Shown in pieces: positions 1-6,406 of a stretch of 13,900 bases of DNA. Positions within the stretch are counted from its first letter, which is position 1. Every line of letters begins with the position of its first letter. This stretch comes from CAYGAG01 sp964347765 (GTDB lineage Archaea > Thermoproteota > Bathyarchaeia > Bathyarchaeales > Bathycorpusculaceae). Position numbers and translations under genes: made by a program. Under the pieces are notes generated by a model that made no database searches, was not told where the DNA came from, and was given only the letters and a program-made list of their open reading frames with translations. The stretch lies in assembly GCA_964347765.1 (NCBI GenBank), contig CAYGAG010000042.1, positions 1 to 13,900 of the forward strand, written 5' to 3'.

Positions 1-1544
1 ACCCCCAATACCTTTTCGCCAGCTTTAATAGGTACAGCAAGTTCGGAGAGCATTCCTTTTGCGCCGGCGACATAAATCTTCTCTCTCCTAACATCCGGCA
101 AGTATACATGTCTACCCGTTCGGGCAGTTTTCGCAGTTACGCCCCGTTCCCTATCTAAGGATAGCCTAAAATCAAGTGACCCTGGATATCCGCAGTATTT
201 AACCGGACGAAGTTCTCTTCCTTCAACCACCATGAAAGCCGCATGCTCAAATCCTAATGTCTTTTCCATTGCTTTCAGCGTGAGTGCGTAGATCTCTCTT
301 GTACTCTCAGCTTTGTTCAAGTCTTGGGCATATCTATTCAGAGCAGAGAGTCTTCTTTCAAAGCGTTTCGTTTCCTTGTGCATCTTCTCATTCTCAGTGA
401 TATCAAGTAACTGTCCTATTGTGTGCATGCTTCCCTGACTGTCTTGTATGACTGAAGATTTGATCTTGACGTACCTTCTCTTGCCATCTTTTCGAGTTAT
501 GTACAGCTCGTACTCGCTAGGGGCATTCCCGCGTTGTTGCCTGAGAAGGTATCTCTCTTCTGCTAAGGACTTGCTTTCTCCTTCGAGGAAAGCTCGGAAG
601 TCATGACCGATTATCTCTTCTTTCGGATACCCGCTCAAGCGGACACATTCTTCATTTATATAACAGATTTTGTACTCGTCATCTAGGATTATGATCGCAT
701 CATGGGAGTTTTCTACTATGGACCGAAACATCTCTTCGCTTTCTTTCAGTGCGTTCCTGGTTCTCTTGTGCTCAGTGATATCGCGGCCTATTCCTACAAG
801 ACCAGCAACGTCGCCTTCGCCGCCGATTATTGGAGCCTTCATAGCTTCGAAGAATCTCTTTTCACCGTCTTTCCCCACAATTTCCTCTTCGAATCTGAGG
901 ATTTGGCGTTTTCGCAATACTTCCTCATCGGCTTTTCTTAAGCGGTCCGCCAGGTCTTTGGGAAACACTTGTTGGTCGGTTTTACCAACGATTTCTTCCT
1001 GCTTCAAGCCTACGAGATCTTCAAATGCTTTGTTTGCAACCAGATTGTGACCATAAACATCTTTGAAGAATACTGCATCAGGAATAGCTTGCACTAAAGC
1101 CTCAAGCCGTTCATTTGTCTCCTTCAGAATCTTCTCGATCTTTCTGTATCCTGTGATGTCGAATGCGATCTCAAGCCTAACCTTTCTTCCATCCAACCAT
1201 TCGATCGCTTTATCTACGCATTTATACCATCTTTCGTTAGTTCGATCCTGTCTTTCCCAGATGTACGTTCTTCCTGAAGATCTCCCGAAGATGTGCTTAT
1301 TGGAGCAAAAAGGGCATGGATGGTTCAGATTTTGAAGGATCTTGTAACATTTCTTGCCCTCGACCTCTCCGCCGACCAATTCGCTTAGCACCTGATTGAC
1401 GAAGAGAATCTCATAAGAGTCTGGATCAGCAATGTAGATCAGCCCATCTATGCCGTCAAGCAAGATACGTAGCTTTTCTGAGGCATATTTGAGCAGATCT
1501 TTCTCTTTGCATTCGTTTTTCTTCATCTCAAGCACTCTCTTCAT
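1..1544 (-). CDS. Multi-PAS/GAF sensor protein, 3' part beyond the window edge
   Basis: The frame stays open for 514 codons from an ATG at 1544 to the left edge, so the C-terminal output domain (histidine kinase or other) is not visible. Three PAS-like modules are seen at about residues 20-135, 145-262 and 268-385. The second and third end in PAC-type motifs (GIGRDITEHK, GQLLDITENEK). A GAF-like domain starts near residue 400 and is cut. PAS1 holds Cys66 and a CPFC motif (Cys77, Cys80), a possible metal or redox site. Such proteins sense small ligands, redox state or light and pass the signal to a kinase or partner; which applies here is unknown. No transmembrane segment is seen, so it is probably cytoplasmic. 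The start overlaps the upstream gene by 17 bp; an in-frame ATG at 1526 would just avoid overlap. It is probably co-transcribed with the two small proteins upstream. High confidence for a PAS/GAF sensor, none for its output. Confidence 0.9.
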   Translation of the reverse strand, partial: MKRVLEMKKNECKEKDLLKYASEKLRILLDGIDGLIYIADPDSYEILFVNQVLSELVGGEVEGKKCYKILQNLNHPCPFCSNKHIFGRSSGRTYIWERQDRTNERWYKCVDKAIEWLDGRKVRLEIAFDITGYRKIEKILKETNERLEALVQAIPDAVFFKDVYGHNLVANKAFEDLVGLKQEEIVGKTDQQVFPKDLADRLRKADEEVLRKRQILRFEEEIVGKDGEKRFFEAMKAPIIGGEGDVAGLVGIGRDITEHKRTRNALKESEEMFRSIVENSHDAIIILDDEYKICYINEECVRLSGYPKEEIIGHDFRAFLEGESKSLAEERYLLRQQRGNAPSEYELYITRKDGKRRYVKIKSSVIQDSQGSMHTIGQLLDITENEKMHKETKRFERRLSALNRYAQDLNKAESTREIYALTLKAMEKTLGFEHAAFMVVEGRELRPVKYCGYPGSLDFRLSLDRERGVTAKTARTGRHVYLPDVRREKIYVAGAKGMLSELAVPIKAGEKVLG

Positions 1545-1851
1545 TTGCTAAATTCTTCTTGACGTAATCTACGTACTCAAAAAACCCCCAATCCTCCATC
1601 TCTTTGAATGTCAGTCCTGACTTTTCGTAAAGTCGCTTTGCAATAAGCTTCTCAAGATAGAGGGTTCCTGGACCAAAAATCTTGTCCAAGGCTTTCACGA
1701 ATTGTCTCAGATTCCTCGGGATCTTCTCTTTCTTGATTTTGAAGGATCTCTCTAGATGAAAAAATATCGCTTTTTTCGGAGAGTCCCCTAAAGAGGATAA
1801 GCTTTCCTCTACGGCTTCCAAAAGCAGTTTTCTGAGGTTATCTTGAGACAA
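1528..1851 (-). CDS. Small NitrOD5-like output-domain protein (copy B)
   Basis: This 107-aa soluble protein has the core LLLEAVEESLSSLGDSPKKA, then AIFFHLE, KIPRNL and LDKIFGPG. It aligns end to end with the neighbour at 1971-2303; by eye about 34 of 71 core positions are identical. The pattern (helical start, SLG, FHLE, IP, IFG.G, LE) resembles, from memory, NitrOD5, an archaeal domain found as the output of signalling proteins. A profile search is needed to confirm this. The only plausible start is TTG at 1851, preceded by GAGGG six bases upstream; the sole internal ATG lies near the C-terminus. Its stop overlaps the start of the PAS/GAF sensor, which argues for translational coupling and a shared pathway. 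The molecular activity is unknown. It is a real gene with high confidence; the family name is moderate. Confidence 0.85.
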   Translation of the reverse strand: MSQDNLRKLLLEAVEESLSSLGDSPKKAIFFHLERSFKIKKEKIPRNLRQFVKALDKIFGPGTLYLEKLIAKRLYEKSGLTFKEMEDWGFFEYVDYVKKNLANEESA

Positions 1852-1970
1852 ATGTATCCCTCGATGATTAGTTCGACGGTGTAGAGGTGAAAATCAATGG
1901 AGCTGTGATAAAGCCTTTGTGAACGATGAATATGTATTCTCAAAAGACCTTTCTTTTAGATATCTTGGCT

Positions 1971-2303
1971 CTAAGTTCTTGCTTCTGCAAAGCTGCGCCG
2001 TGCAGCAGCAACATATTCCGCGAAGATTAGATCCTCGTTTTCGTTCCACCGAAGCGGTTGGCCAATTCTTCTGTGTAGTCTATTCATTATTAGTATCTCT
2101 AAGAACTGGGCTCCCATTCCGAATATATTCTCCAGCCCTTCGGCGAAATCATCTATTTTTTGGGGGATCTTAGATCGAGGGATTTTGAACTTGTTCTCAA
2201 TGTGAAAATAGATTGCCTGCTTGGCAGATTCTCCTAACGAGTCCAATGCTTCGTCTATGGCTTCAAGAAGAATCTCTTCAAAGACTTTTTTCGCCAACCC
2301 CAT
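1971..2303 (-). CDS. Small NitrOD5-like output-domain protein (copy A)
   Basis: This 110-aa protein has the core ILLEAIDEALDSLGESAKQA, then IYFHIE, SKIPQKI, ENIFGMGAQFLE and ILIMNRL. It is clearly paralogous to the gene at 1528-1851. The C-terminal ~25 residues differ most (WNENEDLIFAEYVAAARRSF against MEDWGFFEYVDYVKKNL) but keep an aromatic EYV motif. It starts with ATG at 2303 after a purine-rich GAGAGG. It is the first gene of a probable minus-strand run (copy A, copy B, PAS/GAF sensor), with 119 bp between the copies. No transmembrane or signal segment is seen. It is probably a small helical output or adaptor domain in signalling (inference), with DNA or partner binding equally possible. 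The family assignment to NitrOD5 rests on recalled pattern similarity only. Confidence 0.85.
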   Translation of the reverse strand: MGLAKKVFEEILLEAIDEALDSLGESAKQAIYFHIENKFKIPRSKIPQKIDDFAEGLENIFGMGAQFLEILIMNRLHRRIGQPLRWNENEDLIFAEYVAAARRSFAEART

Positions 2304-2332
2304 GCTCCTCTCAAACTATAATCTAAGGAATA

Positions 2333-2366
2333 CTATACACGTATAGATCGCTTCATGTTTTTAAGT
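2333..2366 (-). promoter_or_regulatory. Candidate promoter with inverted-repeat operator for the 2303 gene
   Basis: Reading the minus strand, an A/T-rich TATA-like CTTAAAAAC lies at about 2357-2366. A 6-bp inverted repeat, CTATAC-AC-GTATAG, lies at 2333-2346, about 20 bp further on. The usual archaeal TATA-to-start distance puts the transcription start inside this repeat, where a repressor would block initiation. Inferred from sequence only. Confidence 0.4.
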
Positions 2367-2494
2367 TTAACTCCCAGTTGCGTCAACTTCCATTACATTC
2401 GAACTTGACCGTAAAGACGATGAATTCCTTAGCTTCCAAATCCAGCATTTTCGAAGAAATGACAAACCAACGCCAGCAAAAGCCCTATGAAGAA

Positions 2495-2508
2495 AGCTCT
2501 TAAGAGCT
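2495..2508 (+). promoter_or_regulatory. Perfect 14-bp palindrome upstream of the acetyltransferase gene
   Basis: AGCTCTTAAGAGCT is a perfect palindrome centred about 38 bp before the ATG at 2540. Its A/T-rich centre (CTTAAG) could double as the TATA region, so a dimeric regulator bound here would control initiation. A purine-rich GGAAGG lies just before the ATG. The palindrome is seen directly; its role is inferred. Confidence 0.4.
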
Positions 2509-2539
2509 GGAACATTAAGAATACAGTTGCAGGAAGGAT

Positions 2540-3292
2540 ATGCACATTTTCAAGCTTGCAGAAAAAAGTGTGATTTTAGAGCGGCTGTACAGGGATTGCG
2601 TTCGCTATGTTGAGGAGATCTCTCTAATAGAAGAAGAATGCATTTGGCAGAATGTAGAGGTCTACGTGGATAATTTAAACTTTGAAAGTTTCCTTGTCCT
2701 TAGGGAACATGAGGGCATCAGTGCGTACATGACCGCGGAAGATCCCTCCTATATCCAGGAATTTGCAGATGTTTTGAAGGCCAAAGGAGAATCACAGATT
2801 CATCTGCAGACTTCAGCGGAAGTCAAGCCATATATAAAACGGTTTCTGGGAGGTTTATCAAAGACTTACACAGTCCGTTATGGCAGAGCTGACATGCACA
2901 CCTTCAGACCACACTGTTTGCACAAGAAACGTGCAGTTCGACTGACGCCCGAAAATGTCAAAGATCTTGAACCTTCCGCTTCCTCCTGTTTTATCGCCCG
3001 CATAAGGACCTCGCCAGTATATTGTTACGTAGACAAGAATGGAAGATCCGTCGGTATCTCAGGTGTCGGGTTCTTGACCAAGAGAAGCTTCGCAATCAGC
3101 TTCACTGAGACCATACCAAGATACAGGGGTCAAGGAATAGCAAAATGCTTGACGTCCATGGCCTCGCAGCCTCTAATCAAGATGGGGCGGATAGGCGTCT
3201 ACAGTGCTGACGTACAGAACGAACCTTCGACAAGGGTGGCAAAGGCTCTAGGCTTCCTACCCTATATGGATTTGAAGTGTTTCCACAATTAG
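2540..3292 (+). CDS. GNAT-family N-acetyltransferase
   Basis: This 250-aa protein has a C-terminal GCN5-related acetyltransferase domain at about residues 130-245. The acetyl-CoA-binding motif A is visible as PRYRGQGIAKCL (RGQGIA at 196-201). Motif B is visible as NEPSTRVAKALGF (227-239), with the Asn and the KALGF end typical of the fold. The N-terminal half (1-125) looks like a degenerate first GNAT lobe or substrate-binding domain (FLVLREHEGISAYM), as in two-lobed GNAT proteins. The reaction would be acetyl transfer from acetyl-CoA to an amine; the substrate cannot be read from sequence. It starts at ATG 2540 behind GGAAGG. The next gene, an MFS permease, lies 114 bp downstream on the same strand with its own possible promoter, so a link through drug or metabolite resistance is only suggestive. 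Confidence 0.85.
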   Translation: MHIFKLAEKSVILERLYRDCVRYVEEISLIEEECIWQNVEVYVDNLNFESFLVLREHEGISAYMTAEDPSYIQEFADVLKAKGESQIHLQTSAEVKPYIKRFLGGLSKTYTVRYGRADMHTFRPHCLHKKRAVRLTPENVKDLEPSASSCFIARIRTSPVYCYVDKNGRSVGISGVGFLTKRSFAISFTETIPRYRGQGIAKCLTSMASQPLIKMGRIGVYSADVQNEPSTRVAKALGFLPYMDLKCFHN

Positions 3293-3387
3293 TTCAACTT
3301 AACATTACGAATCTTCGCTTTACAACATCTCGTTTCATCATACACTAGTTGACTTCATGAATGTTGGTGTCTCTTGAGAAGTCAAGC

Positions 3388-3395
3388 CTTATATT
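3388..3395 (+). promoter_or_regulatory. TATA-like element before the MFS gene
   Basis: CTTATATT lies 11 bp before the ATG at 3407. This is too close for a conventional archaeal TATA box serving that start. It fits an initiation near 3417, which would favour the in-frame ATG at 3431. The same element at the same distance precedes nadA (6388-6395). Confidence 0.35.
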
Positions 3396-3406
3396 GACAG
3401 ACGTTT

Positions 3407-4705
3407 ATGGTTTCGGAAAGAGTTGAACATATGGGATTAGGAGAAGTCTTCAGACGGTTCAAGGATTCTGTGTGGCAAGAGTTCTCTTTCATTACAGGTA
3501 ACTATCGGATACTAGTTGTTAGCTGGATGATAATGGATATTGCCATGGAAATGCCTCAGCCGAACTTCCAGTACTTTGTCAATGATGTCTTGCTGGGGCC
3601 ACCTGTGGCCTTGGGGTTGATTGGATTTGCCAACTTTGTTGCCATGGCAGCCGTAGCTTTTCCCGGTGGTTACCTAGCGGACAAGTATGGTAGACGTTGG
3701 CTTGTCACTACAATGACCTTCGCAATGTCCCTATCATTCTTGATCTTTGCGCTTGCGCCTTCTTGGCATTTTGTCTTGATAGGATCGGTAGTTAATAGTC
3801 TCTGCCTAATCTACCAGCCTGCTTTGTTTGCGATGGTTCAAGATTCACTGCCGCCTGAGCGTAGAGGTATGGGTTCTTCGATAATCCAGCTTATTCATGG
3901 GACGTTCAATACGCCAGGTCCTATTATCGCGGGTTTTCTGTTTTTTCAATTTGGATTGGAGTGGAGTATGAGGCTTATCTATGTGATCATGACCATTCTG
4001 TTCTTCACCGCGGCAGTCTGGCGGATCAGGTTGAGAGAGACGATGACGAATGGAGAACCGATACGGTTCAGATATTTCATCTCTTCATATCCCAGCGCTG
4101 TTAAGGAGAGCTTTGCTGTTTGGAAGGTTGTTCCTCGAACCGTGTTATGGCTCTTTTCCGTCAGAACCCTGGTTATGTTCGGCATGGCTCTTACAAACGT
4201 GATCAACGCGTTATACGCGAGGGAAGTGCTTGGAATACCGGAGGAGCAGTGGTGGCTAGTATTTATTCCCTTGTTGTTGACAATGGTTGTGGCTTCTCTG
4301 CCGATCGGCAAGCTTGTTGACAGCGTGGGGAGGAAGATTCCGATAATCCTCGGCCTAGGTCTGTTTGGAGTAGGCACGCTGATCTTTGCTTACGGCAACT
4401 TCACGACTATTATGATCTCGATGTCATTGTATGGATTGGCCATGATGCTGGTGATGTCTGGGGTAATGGCGCTCTCAACGGATCTCATTAAGCCGGCCAA
4501 CAGAGGGAAAGTTATGGGATTTAACAACTTCTTTGGTTACATAATGATGGGCCTGGGCATGCTTTTAGGTGGCCTCCTCTACGAAAACTTTCTGCCACAA
4601 TCGCCATTTTTAATAGGTCTCGGAATAAACGTTGTGTCTCTCCTTATGGTTCTGTTTCTTGTACAAGAGCCTAGGAGAAAAGTTGGTGTAGTTTTGGCAG
4701 AGTAA
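3407..4705 (+). CDS. Major facilitator superfamily permease
   Basis: This 432-aa integral membrane protein has about 12 hydrophobic segments in two halves separated by a polar loop around residues 208-240. MFS motif A is clear in the loop after helix 2 (GGYLADKYGRR, 87-97) and repeats in the second half (GKLVDSVGRK, 301-310). Matching loops DSLPPERRGMGSS (146-158) and DLIKPANRGKVMG (359-371) also mark the internal duplication typical of MFS transporters. The layout resembles drug or metabolite/H+ antiporters; substrate and direction are not predictable. ATG 3407 gives the longest frame, but the in-frame ATG at 3431 (MGLGEVFRRF) fits the TATA-like element better and lacks the charged eight-residue lead. 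No partner gene is contiguous; the acetyltransferase upstream is the nearest candidate. Confidence 0.93.
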   Translation: MVSERVEHMGLGEVFRRFKDSVWQEFSFITGNYRILVVSWMIMDIAMEMPQPNFQYFVNDVLLGPPVALGLIGFANFVAMAAVAFPGGYLADKYGRRWLVTTMTFAMSLSFLIFALAPSWHFVLIGSVVNSLCLIYQPALFAMVQDSLPPERRGMGSSIIQLIHGTFNTPGPIIAGFLFFQFGLEWSMRLIYVIMTILFFTAAVWRIRLRETMTNGEPIRFRYFISSYPSAVKESFAVWKVVPRTVLWLFSVRTLVMFGMALTNVINALYAREVLGIPEEQWWLVFIPLLLTMVVASLPIGKLVDSVGRKIPIILGLGLFGVGTLIFAYGNFTTIMISMSLYGLAMMLVMSGVMALSTDLIKPANRGKVMGFNNFFGYIMMGLGMLLGGLLYENFLPQSPFLIGLGINVVSLLMVLFLVQEPRRKVGVVLAE

Positions 4706-4813
4706 AGGTTGTCTCTGCCTGTAGCGTGTCGTTAACGATTCTGAACCCATGTGCAGGTGTCTGTAAATTGATTTCGTCTTCAGTAGATGCTATTTCGAAT
4801 TGGAGGAATGATC

Positions 4814-4879
4814 ATGTTGAACGCTATAAGAGGGAGTAGTCCCGCGAAAAGTACGCGTAAGAGAACAAAGGTGTATTAA
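4814..4879 (+). CDS. Possible 21-aa basic micro-ORF
   Basis: A GGAGG at 4802-4806 sits seven bases before an ATG at 4814. It opens a 21-codon frame whose second half is strongly basic (SSPAKSTRKRTKVY), ending in TAA at 4879. An in-frame ATG at 4808 is too close to the GGAGG. The ribosome binding site is among the best in this gene-poor stretch, which is the main argument for translation. It could be a small nucleic-acid-binding peptide, a leader peptide, or the surviving start of a lost gene. The product is not recognised. Confidence 0.3.
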   Translation: MLNAIRGSSPAKSTRKRTKVY

Positions 4880-4892
4880 CAGCATATGGCCT

Positions 4893-4988
4893 CTACACCC
4901 CAAGATTCTTGATCGTCTGAGGATCCACTAAGATCAACCCTTTGGGATTCATCTTTGTAATAAATGCCTTTGCACCTGCACTGTGCGC
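4893..4988 (-). pseudogene. Possible C-terminal remnant of a lost gene
   Basis: The minus strand is open from just after a TGA at 4989-4991 to a TAG at 4893-4895. It reads AKAFITKMNPKG followed by LILVDPQTIKNLGV. The alternating hydrophobic pattern and ordinary codon use look protein-like, but there is no start codon with a binding site. Another frame upstream holds ATG-initiated MAERTVQVQ, as if a frameshift separates them. Family not recognised; it could be chance. Confidence 0.2.
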
Positions 4989-5109
4989 TCAGCCATGAAT
5001 ATTACTGTATAGGAAATGTCTAGAAAGCGAATGCCCGCGTGGTGTCTATCAGAACTTATCTTGAATCAGAATTCGACTTTCACAAGCTTTTTCGAGTCGA
5101 AAAGGAGAC

Positions 5110-5382
5110 ATGTGTCCGGTCCAATATTTGACAGAGAAAATCGTTCCTCGCTGGAGGATCGAAGCTATTACGCTAGTCTTTATAGTGTCTTTCATTTTCC
5201 TTTGTTTCTACCTGTCATTTCTTTCGTTTCAGACTGTGGACGAGGCTGTCAAGAAGCAACTCGTATTTTTCGCTGCTTTGTTTCTTGTAGCGGGAATCAC
5301 AATTTTCGCGGCTTTGACAGTGTATGCCGGGATAAAGAAAGCGTTTCTAAACATCAAGGATGCCGCGAAGGTGGAAAGGTAG
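5110..5382 (+). CDS. Small two-helix membrane protein, unknown function
   Basis: This 90-aa protein has two strong hydrophobic segments at about residues 17-40 (rich in Phe, Ile and Leu) and 52-75. A short polar turn (QTVDEAVKKQ) joins them, and the C-terminus is basic (IKKAFLNIKDAAKVER). It is predicted to be an integral membrane hairpin. AGGAG lies only two bases before the ATG at 5110, which is close; TTG at 5128 is an alternative. A longer frame over the same bases (5016-5405) has no protein-like pattern and was not chosen. Genes on either side are unrelated, so context gives no role. It is not recognised as a known family. Confidence 0.6.
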   Translation: MCPVQYLTEKIVPRWRIEAITLVFIVSFIFLCFYLSFLSFQTVDEAVKKQLVFFAALFLVAGITIFAALTVYAGIKKAFLNIKDAAKVER

Positions 5383-5549
5383 TTTCCGCAACAGGAAAGC
5401 ACTAGCCCTAATAGATCTGTGGCACTTCTGGTATACCTTTTTAGGACAGATGTCTTCATCATTCCAGACTGCTGAGTGAACTGGGAAACGGAACGTGCCA
5501 GTAAAGTGTTTAACCTTCGTGGAGATGAGAGATACTTCTGTTTCTTCAG

Positions 5550-5557
5550 AAAAAAAA
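5550..5557 (-). terminator. T-tract terminator after the GYD gene
   Basis: On the minus strand a run of eight T residues follows CCCC about 21 bases after the stop codon of the GYD-domain gene (5579). Archaeal RNA polymerase terminates at such T-tracts without a required hairpin. No stable stem is seen. Confidence 0.5.
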
Positions 5558-5578
5558 GGGGATGAGTTCATGAAGTGC

Positions 5579-5869
5579 TTAGCTTTTCTTGACAGTGTCT
5601 ATGAATTTGTCTATAGGTATTGCGGCCATACTTGTGATCTTGATGGTTCCTCTAGATCCCAGTTCAATTGAGACTTTGCCTATGGTCTCGTTGTCTGGCG
5701 CTTCCACGATATTCACGAAGTCGTAGGATCCCAGAACAGCGTACTGACTGAGAACACGAACGCCTAACGCTTCAAGCTCTTTGTTGACTTCTCTGATTCT
5801 TTCAGGCTTCTCCTTGACTGTTTTCCAGCCATCATCTGTCAGACTGGACAACAGAATGTAATGAGGCAT
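5579..5869 (-). CDS. GYD-domain protein
   Basis: This 96-aa soluble protein has a small ferredoxin-like alpha/beta fold expected of GYD-domain proteins. The N-terminal strand is MPHYILLSSLTDDGWKTVKE, followed by a helix (EKPERIREVNKELEALG). Then come LSQYAVLGSYDFVNIVEAPD, where SYD stands at the GYD signature position, and a final strand TSMAAIPIDKFI. The family is widespread in bacteria and archaea as single-domain proteins, possibly dimeric small-ligand or redox-related proteins; no reaction is established. ATG 5869 is preferred to an upstream TTG at 5887 because GGTGA lies five bases before it and the family starts with this strand. The gene stands alone, divergent from the ORF at 5970. 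Confidence 0.85.
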   Translation of the reverse strand: MPHYILLSSLTDDGWKTVKEKPERIREVNKELEALGVRVLSQYAVLGSYDFVNIVEAPDNETIGKVSIELGSRGTIKITSMAAIPIDKFIDTVKKS

Positions 5870-5921
5870 GTATTCACCAGATATCAATTAGTGGCCATCT
5901 GAATTTCAGTTTTTCGAAAGA

Positions 5922-5929
5922 CTTTATGA
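5922..5929. promoter_or_regulatory. TATA-like element in the divergent 5869/5970 gap
   Basis: CTTTATGA on the plus strand lies about 45 bp before the ATG at 5970, leaving room for a leader with AAGGAAG. Read on the minus strand it is TCATAAAG, about 55 bp before the GYD start at 5869. It could serve either direction; which is used is unclear. Confidence 0.3.
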
Positions 5930-5969
5930 TTCAGACGATCACTTGCGCCGCCCCCCTCAGAAAGGAAGA

Positions 5970-6170
5970 ATGAAGGGGTGCCTCCTGCCCGTTCTTTCAG
6001 ACATTCTAAAGAATCTTGTATCAGAGTTGAACAACTTCGAAGAAACATTTATTAAGTCTTGCGACGCCATACACGCGGTGATGATCTTTGACCCAGAGAA
6101 CCAAATCCAGTTTAAAGAAGAAGGAGCAATTTATGCTAAGCAGCCCGGCCGCTTACCTTATATTAGATAA
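5970..6170 (+). CDS. Small protein of unknown function, possibly a truncated gene
   Basis: This 66-aa frame starts at ATG 5970 behind AAGGAAG; a TTG at 5943 would add nine basic residues and is less likely. The sequence is helix then strand: VLSDILKNLVSELNNFEETF, then SCDAIHAVMIFDPENQIQFK, then a polar tail ending RLPYIR. The order helix, DAIHAVMIFD, QFKEEG faintly recalls the start of roadblock/LC7-type domains. The rest of that domain is absent, so this may be a fragment. It has no membrane segment and no clear operon partner; nadA starts 236 bp downstream with its own upstream element. The family is not recognised with confidence. Confidence 0.45.
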   Translation: MKGCLLPVLSDILKNLVSELNNFEETFIKSCDAIHAVMIFDPENQIQFKEEGAIYAKQPGRLPYIR

Positions 6171-6387
6171 GCTTTTGATAAGAGCGAGACCCATCTAAAC
6201 AACGCAGCTAATTGTCTTCCCACTCTCTTTTTCTCAATCTGACGGTTTATGACAAGGTCCAACGTCATCACAGTTGCATCTTTGGTTCTCGGGTAATGTG
6301 GATCTTGCTCATTCGATCAGACAGACTGAAAAATGAGGCCTTAGCTAAAGGCATATATTCATCTGTGTGACTAGGAGACTTCACAAT

Positions 6388-6395
6388 CTTATATT
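6388..6395 (+). promoter_or_regulatory. TATA-like element before nadA
   Basis: CTTATATT lies 11 bp before the nadA ATG, identical in sequence and spacing to the element before the MFS gene. No Shine-Dalgarno sequence lies between it and the ATG. This suggests a leaderless or near-leaderless transcript with unusually short spacing, or that the true promoter lies further upstream. Confidence 0.35.
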
Positions 6396-6406
6396 CGGCG
6401 AAAATT

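Larger units (their letters stand above)
4706..5109. other. Gene-poor intergenic stretch
   Basis: No conserved gene is seen in these 404 bases. They hold a possible micro-ORF with a good ribosome binding site (4814-4879, plus) and a protein-like open fragment without a start (4893-4988, minus), both listed separately. No tRNA-like fold, CRISPR repeat or strong terminator was found. Confidence 0.5.

Noticed and set aside
670..1335. Plus-strand frames opposite the PAS/GAF sensor
   Set aside because: Composition is that of antisense translation (Ser, Phe and Leu rich); the minus frame has three PAS modules and a GAF domain.
2420..2503. 27-codon frame MNSLASKSSIFEEM... upstream of the acetyltransferase
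   Set aside because: No ribosome binding site, and its end overlaps the palindromic promoter element.
5016..5405. 129-aa plus-strand frame over the small membrane protein
   Set aside because: It overlaps the 5110-5382 frame, which has a clear two-helix pattern; the longer frame is rich in Ser, Arg and Cys without any fold pattern.
5347..5571. Minus-strand frames of 74-77 aa between the membrane protein and the GYD gene
   Set aside because: No ribosome binding site, no protein-like pattern, and they overlap the T-tract terminator.
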